In this document: piece after piece, positions 14,487-23,353 of the stretch | Layout of the letters: every line of letters starts with the position of its first letter | Numbering within the stretch: position 1 is the first letter of the stretch | From: Chryseobacterium oryzae | GTDB taxonomy: Bacteria; Bacteroidota; Bacteroidia; Flavobacteriales; Weeksellaceae | Direction: 5' to 3' | Length of the DNA: 64,000 nt | Assembly (NCBI RefSeq): GCF_022811665.1 | Contig: NZ_CP094529.1 | Span: forward strand, 1,116,001 to 1,180,000 | Position numbers and translations under genes: made by a program | Notes under the pieces: generated by a model | Databases searched by the model: none | What the model was told of the DNA's origin: nothing | The model's input: only the letters and a program-made list of their open reading frames with translations

Positions 14487-15287
14487 ATGCAAGATTATCT
14501 CGAAATAAACAGAAAATCATGGAATGCAAAGGTGGATGCCCATCTTCAGTCAGATTTTTATTTTGTGGAAGAATTTTTAAATGGGCGTACCTCTTTAAAC
14601 TCCATAGAATTAGAACTGTTGGGGAATATTGAAGGTAAATCTATTCTTCATCTTCAGTGTCATTTTGGTCAGGATTCAATATCTCTTTCAAGAATGGGAG
14701 CGAACGTTACAGCAGTAGATCTTTCGGACAAAGCAATCGAAGCCGGGAACAATCTTGCTGAAAAGTGTAACCAAAAAGTAGAATTTATTTGCTCGGATAT
14801 TTATGATTTACCGAATGTTTTAGATAAGAAATTCGACATTGTATTTACAAGCTATGGAACAATAGGCTGGATTCCTGATCTTGAAAAATGGGCAAAAGTT
14901 GTAAGTAAATATATGAAGCCGGGCGGCGAATTTATTATGGCAGAATTTCATCCTGTGGTTTGGATGTATGATGATGATTTTGAAAATGTTTCTTATAACT
15001 ATTTCAACGAAAAGCCCATTGCAGAAACGTACGAAGGAACTTATGCCGATTTTTCAGCCGATATTGTACAGGATTATGTAATGTGGAATCATTCTCTTTC
15101 TGAAGTTTTTCAGAATTTAATTAATGAAAATTTGGAAATTCAAATCTTTAAAGAGTTAGACTGGTCGCCTTATCCATGTTTTAAACATATAGAAGAATTT
15201 GAAAAAGGTAAATGGCGTACAATAAAGTTTGGGAATAAAATCCCAATGGTATATGCCCTAAAAGCACAAAAAAAGTCATCTAACTGA
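14487..15287 (+). CDS. Class I SAM-dependent methyltransferase
   Basis: 266 residues. Rossmann methyltransferase domain at about 45-160: motif I is ILHLQCHFGQDS, an unusual variant without the usual GxGxG. Then VTAVDLSDKAIEAGN (acidic residue binding the ribose), FICSDIYDLP and KPGGEF. The substrate is unknown; similar proteins act on small molecules. Its stop codon lies inside the arms of the terminator that follows. Confidence 0.85.
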   Translation: MQDYLEINRKSWNAKVDAHLQSDFYFVEEFLNGRTSLNSIELELLGNIEGKSILHLQCHFGQDSISLSRMGANVTAVDLSDKAIEAGNNLAEKCNQKVEFICSDIYDLPNVLDKKFDIVFTSYGTIGWIPDLEKWAKVVSKYMKPGGEFIMAEFHPVVWMYDDDFENVSYNYFNEKPIAETYEGTYADFSADIVQDYVMWNHSLSEVFQNLINENLEIQIFKELDWSPYPCFKHIEEFEKGKWRTIKFGNKIPMVYALKAQKKSSN

Positions 15288-15296
15288 TGACTTTTT
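15270..15296 (+). terminator. Terminator overlapping the methyltransferase stop
   Basis: AAAAAGTCATC (15270-15280) and GATGACTTTTT (15286-15296) are perfect 11-bp arms with a 5-nt loop. It can serve both strands. Confidence 0.85.
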
Positions 15297-15338
15297 CTGT
15301 ATATATGAATTTTTTGAATAATATATATATCGTAGATT

Positions 15339-15581
15339 TTAAATGTTTGAAGCTGTATCTTCTACTTTAGTTTTTGCTTCATCAAATTTGTTTTGTGCCT
15401 GAGAAACAACATCATTGGCTTTGTCTTTTAGATCATTACCCCATTTGTTGATGTTATCTTTTGCATTATTAATCTTATCTTTCACCGCTTGTTGTTGTTC
15501 TGGAGTAGATTTTTTGTATTTCCAATACGCTAAAGCACCTAATCCTAATAAAGCTAAAAGTCCGTTTGTTTTATTTCCCAT
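15339..15581 (-). CDS. YtxH-like small membrane protein
   Basis: 80 residues. A short hydrophobic N-terminal segment (LLALLGLGALAYW) is followed by a long amphipathic charged helix with repeated KDK, NAKD and KTKVED units. This is the layout of YtxH-type or LEA-like stress proteins: membrane anchor plus extended helix. It is monocistronic, and the exact role is unknown. Confidence 0.7.
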   Translation of the reverse strand: MGNKTNGLLALLGLGALAYWKYKKSTPEQQQAVKDKINNAKDNINKWGNDLKDKANDVVSQAQNKFDEAKTKVEDTASNI

Positions 15582-15683
15582 GATTTCTGATTTTTTAATT
15601 GTTATTTTAAATTTATTAATAATAACTATGTAAAATGTGTGCCAAAAAACAAAAGGGTAATAATAAAAAAATGTTAATTTTTA

Positions 15684-16523
15684 TTAGAATATTTCAAACT
15701 GATTTCCATCGTAGCTTGCAAATACCATTGTAGGATAAGAATCCTGATGGTATAGATTTCCGTTTTTATCTATGGCAATGGCACCCGCAAAACCGTCAAT
15801 AGTTTTTAATTCGGTAAATGTTTTATCAAAAGCTTCTTTTAAATTTAAGCCATCGGTAACTCGTGTTACTATTTTGGCAGCCGTTGCATTACTTACAATA
15901 TCTTCGCCTACACCGGTACAGCTTACGGCACAGAATTCGTTGGCGTAATTTCCTGCAACAGTGGCAGAATCTGATATTCTTCCGGGAATTTCGAAACCTT
16001 TTCCTCCTGTAGAAGTTGCCACTGCAAGTTTAAAATCTTTATCTAAAGCGACACAGCCAACTGTTCCTTTTCCTCCATTTTTTAGCTTTTCTTCGTATTC
16101 TTTTCTGCGTTGAGGAATTTCTGTAGAAAAGTTTTCGAATCCGTTTTCAGAAGCGTATTTTTTGGCTCCGCTTCCGCCTAAAACTCTGTCGTCTTCTTTC
16201 ATAAGTCTCTGGGCTACAAATATTGGATTTTTTATATCTTCAATATTAATTACTCCGCTCATTTTTTGAGTAGTACCGTCCATTAAGGCTGCACTCATTC
16301 TTATAACTCCATCACTTTGAATTTGCGAACCTATTCCTGCATTAAAAAGTTCATCATCTTCCAGAAGAGATACCGCATACGCAACCGTTTCTACTGCCGA
16401 ATGATTTTTTAAATATTCAAAAGACTTTTCAACAATACTTTTTAAAGAGTTTTGCTTGGCAATCTTTGTGTCTTTACTTTGGTCGCTTTCGGAGAAAAAT
16501 CCTCCGTGGATGATGATTTTCAT
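15684..16523 (-). CDS. Isoaspartyl peptidase / plant-type L-asparaginase
   Basis: 279 residues, an Ntn-hydrolase made as a precursor that cleaves itself before T154 (GKGTVGCVALD), which becomes the catalytic N-terminal nucleophile. HGG at the start and NAGIGSQ are also typical. Enzymes of this family release Asp from beta-aspartyl dipeptides. In cyanophycin users this is the last step, splitting beta-Asp-Arg left by cyanophycinase. The nearby cyanophycinase and CphA make that role the best guess. There is no signal peptide, so it is cytoplasmic. Confidence 0.92.
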   Translation of the reverse strand: MKIIIHGGFFSESDQSKDTKIAKQNSLKSIVEKSFEYLKNHSAVETVAYAVSLLEDDELFNAGIGSQIQSDGVIRMSAALMDGTTQKMSGVINIEDIKNPIFVAQRLMKEDDRVLGGSGAKKYASENGFENFSTEIPQRRKEYEEKLKNGGKGTVGCVALDKDFKLAVATSTGGKGFEIPGRISDSATVAGNYANEFCAVSCTGVGEDIVSNATAAKIVTRVTDGLNLKEAFDKTFTELKTIDGFAGAIAIDKNGNLYHQDSYPTMVFASYDGNQFEIF

Positions 16524-16592
16524 AAGAATTTTTTTGAGAGATGATGAGTAATATAGTATTTAAGCTAAGCTCAATACAATTAAAACTGAAGA

Positions 16593-17411
16593 TTAATTAG
16601 GATAAGGAATAGCTTTATCCAGTTCAATAGGATAATAATACTTTTTTATATTTTCCTGTACGAATTTCCTCTGTTGATCCAGCTGTTCCTGACTTGTTAT
16701 TTTACTTCCGTTAATAATAATTGTACCTCCATTTTTCAGGTTGTTTCTCATTTCAGAAACAGGATCGTGGTAATAATCGAGTTTTACCTTGTAAAATTGT
16801 TTTAAATTTACAGAAACCGGTTTTATTCCATAATGAGTTTCTAAAAAATTGCTGGTATCAAAAGTTTCATTAAGGTTGGTGCTTTTCACCAGTGAGTATT
16901 CAAAATTGTTTTTGTCGTCACTTAGTTGAAAAATTAAACCGGGAAGTCCACGAAATTTATATGGTCCTTCCTGAAACGGAATACTTGGACAAAACCAGGC
17001 GGTCCAGTTTCTACCACCAAAATTGGTGGTTGCTTTTTGCAAAGTATATTCACCTACTTTTTTGGTGTCATTATCAATTTTCCAAATCATTTCATCCTTT
17101 GAGTTGATTACAAAGTAATCAAACATATTATCGTGAAAGGCTTTGTTTTCAAACGTATTAATTTTCCTTAGAATGAGCTGGTCTGTTTGTGTATTTGTTT
17201 GATAATTGTGTCCCGTTTTTTTACTTAATGAGTCATTTTTAATAAAATCATAATCATAAAACTTTACATACTCTTTGTCAATATCCAAAACCATATTTGT
17301 TTTGGGAATTTGGGTGTTAGATTTTATTTGCAACTCATAAATGAATCTATGAGTTTGCGAAAAAGATTTCACAAAAAATAGTAAAGATAGAATGAAGATA
17401 ATTTTTTTCAT
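16593..17411 (-). CDS. GLPGLI-family exported protein
   Basis: 272 residues with a clear signal peptide (KKIIFILSLLFFVKSFSQ). The family hallmark appears as FRGLPGLIFQL after a WTAWFCPSIPFQEGPYKF stretch. GLPGLI proteins are Bacteroidota-specific and uncharacterised, and some are encoded near TonB receptors or peptidases. It sits between isoaspartyl peptidase and cyanophycinase on the same strand with short gaps, so it may be co-transcribed, although an exported product does not fit cytoplasmic cyanophycin turnover. Confidence 0.9.
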   Translation of the reverse strand: MKKIIFILSLLFFVKSFSQTHRFIYELQIKSNTQIPKTNMVLDIDKEYVKFYDYDFIKNDSLSKKTGHNYQTNTQTDQLILRKINTFENKAFHDNMFDYFVINSKDEMIWKIDNDTKKVGEYTLQKATTNFGGRNWTAWFCPSIPFQEGPYKFRGLPGLIFQLSDDKNNFEYSLVKSTNLNETFDTSNFLETHYGIKPVSVNLKQFYKVKLDYYHDPVSEMRNNLKNGGTIIINGSKITSQEQLDQQRKFVQENIKKYYYPIELDKAIPYPN

Positions 17412-17452
17412 TTTCTACTGCTAAGCAAATTTCAGCGGAATTTCACCCAATT

Positions 17453-18337
17453 TTATGTCTGCGGAATAGGATTAAACTGCGAATTTTCTATCGTAAGAGT
17501 TTTGGTTTTAAGATCATAATGATCGTTCATAGACATTACATGTACAATAAGATTATCAATAGAAATTGGCTCTCCCAAATTAATATTGGTAAGATTGGTA
17601 TCTTTAATAAATCTTCCGTCTACAATAATTACCAGTCCAGACCCTACGGCTGTCATCACATCATTATGAATAAAAAGCCCGGTATCTTCTCCTAAACCAA
17701 TTCCCAAAGTTCTTGGATTATTTACTACAGCCTGAAAAAGTCTACCAATTCTTCCTCTCTGTACAAAATGGGTATCTACAATTACATTATCTATAAGACC
17801 AAGTCCTTGCGTAGTTTTTATTTCACCTTTAAGCAAGGCTTCCGAACTGCTTCCCTGATAAATCATGTTTTCTGATGCGGCAGCTGCACCGGCAGAAGTT
17901 CCGGAATAAATAAAATCCTGCTCCTGATATTTAAGCAAAATAGCGTCGTGAAATCTGGTTCCTCCAAGTATGGAAGTTAATCTCAGCTGATCTCCACCGG
18001 TAAACATTACCACATCTGCTGCATTGGCTCTTGCCACAATAGCATCAGAGTTGGCTTCTTCGCGGTTGTGGATATCAAGAATATTCACATTTTTAGCTCC
18101 CAAAAACTCGAAAGCTTTTTTATATTCTGCTCCCACAATTTGTGGAATTTGCGAAGCAGTTGTAATTACTTCTATAATAGAATTCTCTTTATTTTTAGAT
18201 TCAGTAATGATTTTTCTTAAAATTCCGCGCTCGAAAAAGTTTAGATTTTTTTCTACATTCTGATCATAATCGGTTTCTGTAAAGCTGCCTTTATTCACAG
18301 CTCCGCCGATAATAATTAATTTTCCAACAGGTTTCAT
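17453..18337 (-). CDS. cphB: Cyanophycinase
   Basis: 294 residues, peptidase family S51. It degrades cyanophycin from its end into beta-Asp-Arg dipeptides. The nucleophile S148 lies in YSGTSAGA, with H190 in VDTHFVQRGR and FTGGDQLRL forming the substrate pocket. There is no signal peptide, so it acts inside the cell. It is divergently transcribed from cphA across 200 bp, a layout that allows joint control of making and breaking the polymer. Confidence 0.93.
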   Translation of the reverse strand: MKPVGKLIIIGGAVNKGSFTETDYDQNVEKNLNFFERGILRKIITESKNKENSIIEVITTASQIPQIVGAEYKKAFEFLGAKNVNILDIHNREEANSDAIVARANAADVVMFTGGDQLRLTSILGGTRFHDAILLKYQEQDFIYSGTSAGAAAASENMIYQGSSSEALLKGEIKTTQGLGLIDNVIVDTHFVQRGRIGRLFQAVVNNPRTLGIGLGEDTGLFIHNDVMTAVGSGLVIIVDGRFIKDTNLTNINLGEPISIDNLIVHVMSMNDHYDLKTKTLTIENSQFNPIPQT

Positions 18338-18482
18338 GGTTGCAAAATTAAAAAATTATAATTTGATGATGAAATTTATTGATGTTTTTATCGGAATGAA
18401 ATTGATTTGTAACCTTTTACCGAATAAATATATTTTTTCGTAAATCTTCAAAAGAATTTAATATTTTTTTCATCTTTTGCAT

Positions 18483-18490
18483 TATCTTTG
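18483..18490 (+). promoter_or_regulatory. -7 element TATCTTTG upstream of cphA
   Basis: Exact TAnnTTTG match 48 bases before the cphA start, within the 200-bp region shared with cyanophycinase. Confidence 0.55.
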
Positions 18491-18538
18491 ATATGAAATG
18501 ATGTTTTTATTAATGATAAGAAATTACGGAACTAAACT

Positions 18539-21166
18539 ATGAAAATTGAAAAAATACAGGCACTTCGAGGTCCAAATATTTGGAGTATAAGAAGAAAAAA
18601 ATTAATCCAGATGAGGCTGGATCTTGAGGAAATGGAAAATTTCCCCACCAATAAAATTGAAGGTTTTAGAGAAAGAATAGAAGAACTTTTACCGTCTCTT
18701 ATAACCCATCGTTGTTCGGAAGGTGTAAGAGGTGGTTTTTTTCACCGAATTGAAACGGGAACTTGGATGGGACATGTGATAGAACATATTGCTCTCGAAA
18801 TTCAGACTCTTGCAGGTATGGATACCGGTTTCGGAAGAACAAGAGAAACCAAAACTCCTGGTGTTTATAATGTGGTATTCGATTATATCGAAGAAAATGC
18901 AGGAATTTATGCCGCAGAACAATCTGTTGCCATTGCAGTAGCATTAATAGAAAATAAAGAATACGATATTAATGCCTGTATTCAAAAATTAAAAGAAATC
19001 CGTGAACGCGTAAGATTGGGTCCTTCTACCGGAAGTATTGTAGAGGAAGCTGTTTCAAGAAAAATTCCTTGGATTAGATTGGGTAATAATTCTTTGGTTC
19101 AGTTGGGTTATGGGGTAAATCAGGAAAGGTTTCAGGCTACAATTACCGGAAAAACAAGTTCGATTGCCGTAGATATTGCATGTAATAAAGAACTTACCAA
19201 AAGAATGCTTCATGATGCCGCAATTCCTGTTCCTATGGGAGATCTCATTATGGATGAAGGCGGTTTGAAAAATGTTGTTAAAAAGATAGGATTTCCCGTT
19301 GTGATAAAACCTTTGGATGGTAATCACGGTAAAGGTTCATCTATTAATGTAAATGATATTGAAGCTGCTTTAATAGGGCTAGAACACGCTCAGAAATATT
19401 CTAAAAAAGTTATTGTTGAAAAATATATTACTGGCTACGATTTCAGAGTTTTGGTTATCAATAATAAAATGGTAGCTGCAGCAAGAAGAGTTCCGGCACA
19501 TGTTGTGGGTGATGGAGAATGTAATCTTCAACAATTAATTGATAAAGAAAATGAAGATCCTAGAAGAGGATATGGACACGAAAATGTGTTAACCGACATC
19601 AATGTAGATAAAGATACTCTAGAATTATTAGACAAACTTCATTATACATTAGAAACTGTTCCGCAAAAAGGAGAGGTAGTCTATTTAAAATCAACAGCCA
19701 ATTTGTCTACAGGAGGAACATCCATTGACGTAACCGATATGGTTCATCCGGAAAACATTACAATGGCTGAAAGAATTTCGAAAATTATCGGTTTGGATGT
19801 TTGCGGAATCGATATCATGGCAGAAAATCTTACTCAACCTTTAAAAGAAAGTGGCGGAGCTATTATTGAAGTGAATGCAGCTCCTGGTTTCAGAATGCAT
19901 CTTGCTCCAAGTGAGGGACTTCCAAGAAATGTTGCGGCGCCTGTTGTAGATATGCTTTATCCACCGGGAAAACCTTTTACTATTCCAATTATTGCTGTAA
20001 CCGGAACCAATGGTAAAACAACCACAACAAGACTTATCGCACATATCGTAAAAAGCAATGGGTACAGAGTAGGCTTTACTACTTCGGATGGTATTTATAT
20101 TCAGAATACCATGCTCACAAAAGGAGATACAACGGGTCCTATTTCCGCTGAATTTATTTTAAAAGATCCTACCGTAGAATTTGCTGTTTTAGAGACGGCG
20201 AGAGGTGGTATTTTACGTTCTGGTCTAGGTTTTGGGCAATGTGATATTGGAGTTTTAACCAATATAAAAGAAGATCATTTGGGGATGAATGATATTCATA
20301 ATCTTAAAGATCTTACCAGAGTAAAAAGAGTTGTTCTGGACAGTGTTAAGAAGAACGGATGGAGTGTAATGAATGCAGATGACGAATATTCTATGAGGAT
20401 TATTAATGATTTGCCAAGTCAGGTTGCTTTATTTAGTTTGGATGAAAATAATGAATACATTAAGAAATTCGCAAAAGAAGGCAGAACGACCTGTGTTTAT
20501 GAAGAAGGTTTTGTGACGATTAAAAAAGGCGATTGGAAAATAAGAATTGGTAAAGCAAAAGATTTCCCGATTACCATGGAAGGAAAAGCTAAATTTATGA
20601 TTGCGAATATTCTTGCAGCAAGTTTAGCATGTTACCTGTATGGTTTTGGGATTGAAGATATTTCTAATTCTTTAAGAACATTTATCCCAAGTGCACAGCT
20701 TACTCCGGGAAGACTTAATGTTTTCAAGTTTAAAAACTTTAAGGTTCTTATAGATTTTGCACACAATCCTGCAGGATATGAAGCTATTGAAGATTATCTG
20801 AAAAATGTTGAATCTACCAAAAAAATAGGAATTATCTCTGGAGTGGGAGACCGAAGAGATGAAGATATTAAACTTTGCGGAACTATTGCCGGAAGAATGT
20901 TCGACTATATCATCATTCGCAACGAAAAACATCTTAGAGGAAGAACGGAAGAGGAAATTAACGGATTGATAATTGACGGGATTCAGGCATCCGGAAGAGA
21001 TGTAAGCTACGAAATTATCCCTAAAGAAATTGAAGCTTTGAAACATGCGATGAGCATGGCAGAAGAGGGTACTTTTATTACAGCATTAAGTGATGTTATC
21101 TCTAATGCAATAGATTTGGTGCAAGATTATCAGGCAAGAGAATTGCTTGAAGATGGCAAAATATAA
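18539..21166 (+). CDS. cphA: Cyanophycin synthetase
   Basis: 875 residues, usual length for CphA1. It builds multi-L-arginyl-poly-L-aspartate without ribosomes. The order is an N-terminal domain (about 1-160), an ATP-grasp domain (about 165-485, with FPVVIKPLDGNHGKGSS) that adds Asp to the backbone, and a Mur-ligase-like domain (about 486-875, P-loop VTGTNGKTTTTRL) that adds Arg to the side chain. Both active sites look intact. CphA is known outside cyanobacteria, but the side-chain amino acid of this enzyme cannot be read from sequence. Its gene converges on an ATP-grasp-like gene with a shared terminator. Confidence 0.96.
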   Translation: MKIEKIQALRGPNIWSIRRKKLIQMRLDLEEMENFPTNKIEGFRERIEELLPSLITHRCSEGVRGGFFHRIETGTWMGHVIEHIALEIQTLAGMDTGFGRTRETKTPGVYNVVFDYIEENAGIYAAEQSVAIAVALIENKEYDINACIQKLKEIRERVRLGPSTGSIVEEAVSRKIPWIRLGNNSLVQLGYGVNQERFQATITGKTSSIAVDIACNKELTKRMLHDAAIPVPMGDLIMDEGGLKNVVKKIGFPVVIKPLDGNHGKGSSINVNDIEAALIGLEHAQKYSKKVIVEKYITGYDFRVLVINNKMVAAARRVPAHVVGDGECNLQQLIDKENEDPRRGYGHENVLTDINVDKDTLELLDKLHYTLETVPQKGEVVYLKSTANLSTGGTSIDVTDMVHPENITMAERISKIIGLDVCGIDIMAENLTQPLKESGGAIIEVNAAPGFRMHLAPSEGLPRNVAAPVVDMLYPPGKPFTIPIIAVTGTNGKTTTTRLIAHIVKSNGYRVGFTTSDGIYIQNTMLTKGDTTGPISAEFILKDPTVEFAVLETARGGILRSGLGFGQCDIGVLTNIKEDHLGMNDIHNLKDLTRVKRVVLDSVKKNGWSVMNADDEYSMRIINDLPSQVALFSLDENNEYIKKFAKEGRTTCVYEEGFVTIKKGDWKIRIGKAKDFPITMEGKAKFMIANILAASLACYLYGFGIEDISNSLRTFIPSAQLTPGRLNVFKFKNFKVLIDFAHNPAGYEAIEDYLKNVESTKKIGIISGVGDRRDEDIKLCGTIAGRMFDYIIIRNEKHLRGRTEEEINGLIIDGIQASGRDVSYEIIPKEIEALKHAMSMAEEGTFITALSDVISNAIDLVQDYQARELLEDGKI

Positions 21167-21170
21167 ATAC

Positions 21171-21202
21171 AAAACGGCGGCATCGAAGATGCCACCGTTT
21201 TT
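21171..21202. terminator. Bidirectional terminator after cphA
   Basis: AACGG-C-GGCATC pairs with GATGCC-A-CCGTT around a GAA loop, followed by nine T. It lies between the converging cphA and ATP-grasp-like genes. Confidence 0.88.
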
Positions 21203-21226
21203 TTTTGATTATTATTTCTGAGAGAT

Positions 21227-22411
21227 TTATTCTTCAGCAAAAAATGCAGTAGAACTTCCAATCCAGATGGCATCTTTTTTATTGAAATCTACATTTACCA
21301 TAGCTGCTTTCGTCATTCTTCCAAGATTTTCAATAAGAATAGGGTAGTCGTCATTTTCTCTCCAAATATACAGTAAACGGATTTCAGCTTTTGAAAATTC
21401 TCCGTTAATATCTTCAAAAATAGGTTCGTAATTTACTTTTCTCTGTAAAATATAATTTTCTTTATCCTGTATAGCATCAGTAATTTCCTTTGTGGGATTT
21501 AGATTAACTCCGCTTCCTGCAAAAGAAAATAAAGGCTTCAATACAAAATTTTCAAGATTTTCATCTGCTGGAAATTCATGTAGGAAATAACTTTTCGGTA
21601 CAAACTGATGATTCAGCATCGGTAAAAGAAATTTTGAAATTTTGAAAAACCAGTTCGGATGGGTAATCCATTTTACATCGACATCTTCACGAAAATCAAA
21701 TTCGAGATTAAGATTAGGTATTTTATCTAATTCGTCGAATATTACACGATTATAGATTCTTTTAATTTCAATTTTCTTTCCTTTATTTTCATAAAAAAGT
21801 TTTTTGCCTTCTTTTTTTACTTTGGTAAGACAAACTGTTTTTATACCTAAAAGTTTTTCAGTTAAAACAAAATCGATTAAAGTTTTTTGTTTTTCAGGAA
21901 AAATCTCCAGTAAAATTACATTTTCAGGATTTTCTTCTCCTATAATTAATTCTGATAAATATTTTTTTAAATCTTCTGAAGTTAATTCATTTTGAAGATC
22001 CGAAAGAAAAGGATAAACTTCACAAAGGGTATCTTCGAAAACTTTTTGGAAAGCGAATAGAGAAGGAAATGCCTGAAGTTCTATCAACTGAGGTTCTATG
22101 TTTCCGTTTTCGTTTCGGCAAATTCCAAAGTCGATTGTGAAAAAATGCGGCTGTTGAGTATCATTAGGAACTTTGCAATTCTCCGGAATAGCTTTTTCAA
22201 GGGTTCCTTCAGGTAAATTTTTAATCTGTTCGATAATGCTGTTGCTTGCATCCAGCAATTTAGCCTCAAATTCTTTAGTTAAGAATAAAGGACTTTCTGA
22301 AAGCCTGAAACTTGGCTGAATACCGCTTTTTTCCATCAAAAGTCTTTGAACTTCCTCATATTTTTGCGGAGTAAATTCTTTATTAAACTGTTTTCTGTAT
22401 TTGGAAATCAT
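21227..22411 (-). CDS. ATP-grasp-like ligase, substrate unknown
   Basis: 394 residues, no signal peptide. The C-terminal part has ATP-grasp-type text: NFVLKPLFSFAGSGV (lysine and glycine-rich loop), YILQRKVNY and KAEIRLLYIW. The first half has HFFTIDFGICRNENG and PQLIELQAFPS, which recall glutathionylspermidine-synthase-type ligases. It should join a carboxylate to an amine through an acyl phosphate. A terminator separates it from the upstream glutamine-amidotransferase gene, so it may be regulated apart from the rest of the cluster. Confidence 0.6.
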   Translation of the reverse strand: MISKYRKQFNKEFTPQKYEEVQRLLMEKSGIQPSFRLSESPLFLTKEFEAKLLDASNSIIEQIKNLPEGTLEKAIPENCKVPNDTQQPHFFTIDFGICRNENGNIEPQLIELQAFPSLFAFQKVFEDTLCEVYPFLSDLQNELTSEDLKKYLSELIIGEENPENVILLEIFPEKQKTLIDFVLTEKLLGIKTVCLTKVKKEGKKLFYENKGKKIEIKRIYNRVIFDELDKIPNLNLEFDFREDVDVKWITHPNWFFKISKFLLPMLNHQFVPKSYFLHEFPADENLENFVLKPLFSFAGSGVNLNPTKEITDAIQDKENYILQRKVNYEPIFEDINGEFSKAEIRLLYIWRENDDYPILIENLGRMTKAAMVNVDFNKKDAIWIGSSTAFFAEE

Positions 22412-22439
22412 ATTTTTTCTTCTTTTTTGTGATTTAAAA

Positions 22440-22467
22440 AATCGAGCAGTAATTTGCTCGATTTTTT
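22440..22467 (-). terminator. Terminator after the amidotransferase gene
   Basis: AATCGAGCA (22440-22448) and TGCTCGATT (22454-22462) arms with flanking A and T runs. On the minus strand it ends the transcript coming from the amidoligase cluster. Confidence 0.82.
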
Positions 22468-22487
22468 GTTTAATTTTTATTTCTTGT

Positions 22488-23321
22488 TCAGACTAAAATT
22501 TCATTTTTTTTTAAAATGTTTCTTTTCGCTGAATGTAAAAACCGAGGTAAAATCTGAGCCTGAGTGAGAATGATTTTATCTTCATCATTCATGCGGTCTA
22601 CTGTTTCAAGATACTTTTCCATCCCGAAATTTTCGATCATGGCTTCTTTATTTTTTTCGTCTTTAAGATTTTCTATCATTCCTGCAGGATTCGCTTCAGG
22701 ATGAAACTGTGTGCCAAAAATTTCATCAGAAAAACGAATAGCCATTACCGCTCTCTCCAAATTTATATGAGGTCTGAATTTTTCGATGGCAACAATCTGC
22801 ATTCCGAGTTCCTCAAAACGATCCGTATCTGGTTTTATAAACTGATAAGCTCTGGAATCGACAGCATAAAAAGGATCGGGTAAATTTTTAAACAAAAATT
22901 CACTTTTACCTTCTTGCGTTTTATGTACCGGCATTACTCCGAAAGAATAGGATTTTCTTTTGCAGATATCTCCTAATTTCCAATGAATGCTTGCAAGCTG
23001 AAAAGAATGACAAATAAGGAAAAGATACTTTTTATGATCATTTTCAAGATTATGGCGATAAACAGAATCCAGAAAATCGGCAAACTTATCTTCCCATGCA
23101 TGTCCTTCTCTGTGAGGATTTCCAGGTCCGCCAGATGAAATGAAAATATCAAAATCTTCAATATTGGGTATTTCGTTTTTAAACCTTACATCAAAAGTTT
23201 CGATAGAAATTTCTTCTTTAGATTCGTTTTTAAAAGTTTCTGAAATCTCTTTAATATTTCTAAATCCCTGATTGACATGGTTGTTGTTCATATCCAGCAA
23301 CGCAATTCTTACCTCTGTCAT
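22488..23321 (-). CDS. Class I glutamine amidotransferase-like protein
   Basis: 277 residues. GATase1 fold with SSGGPGNP as oxyanion strand, the nucleophile Cys in FLICHSFQLA and the His-Glu pair in GTQFHPEANP. The elbow is CHSFQ, where most GMP-synthase-type domains have CxGxQ. The C-terminal ~60 residues (MEKYLETVDRMN onward) are an extra helical part. It may supply ammonia to a neighbouring ligase or hydrolyse gamma-glutamyl amides. It lies 32 bp after the carboxylate-amine ligase. Confidence 0.85.
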   Translation of the reverse strand: MTEVRIALLDMNNNHVNQGFRNIKEISETFKNESKEEISIETFDVRFKNEIPNIEDFDIFISSGGPGNPHREGHAWEDKFADFLDSVYRHNLENDHKKYLFLICHSFQLASIHWKLGDICKRKSYSFGVMPVHKTQEGKSEFLFKNLPDPFYAVDSRAYQFIKPDTDRFEELGMQIVAIEKFRPHINLERAVMAIRFSDEIFGTQFHPEANPAGMIENLKDEKNKEAMIENFGMEKYLETVDRMNDEDKIILTQAQILPRFLHSAKRNILKKNEILV

Positions 23322-23353
23322 AACTTTAAAATTTCGGCAAAGTTATTAAAAAT

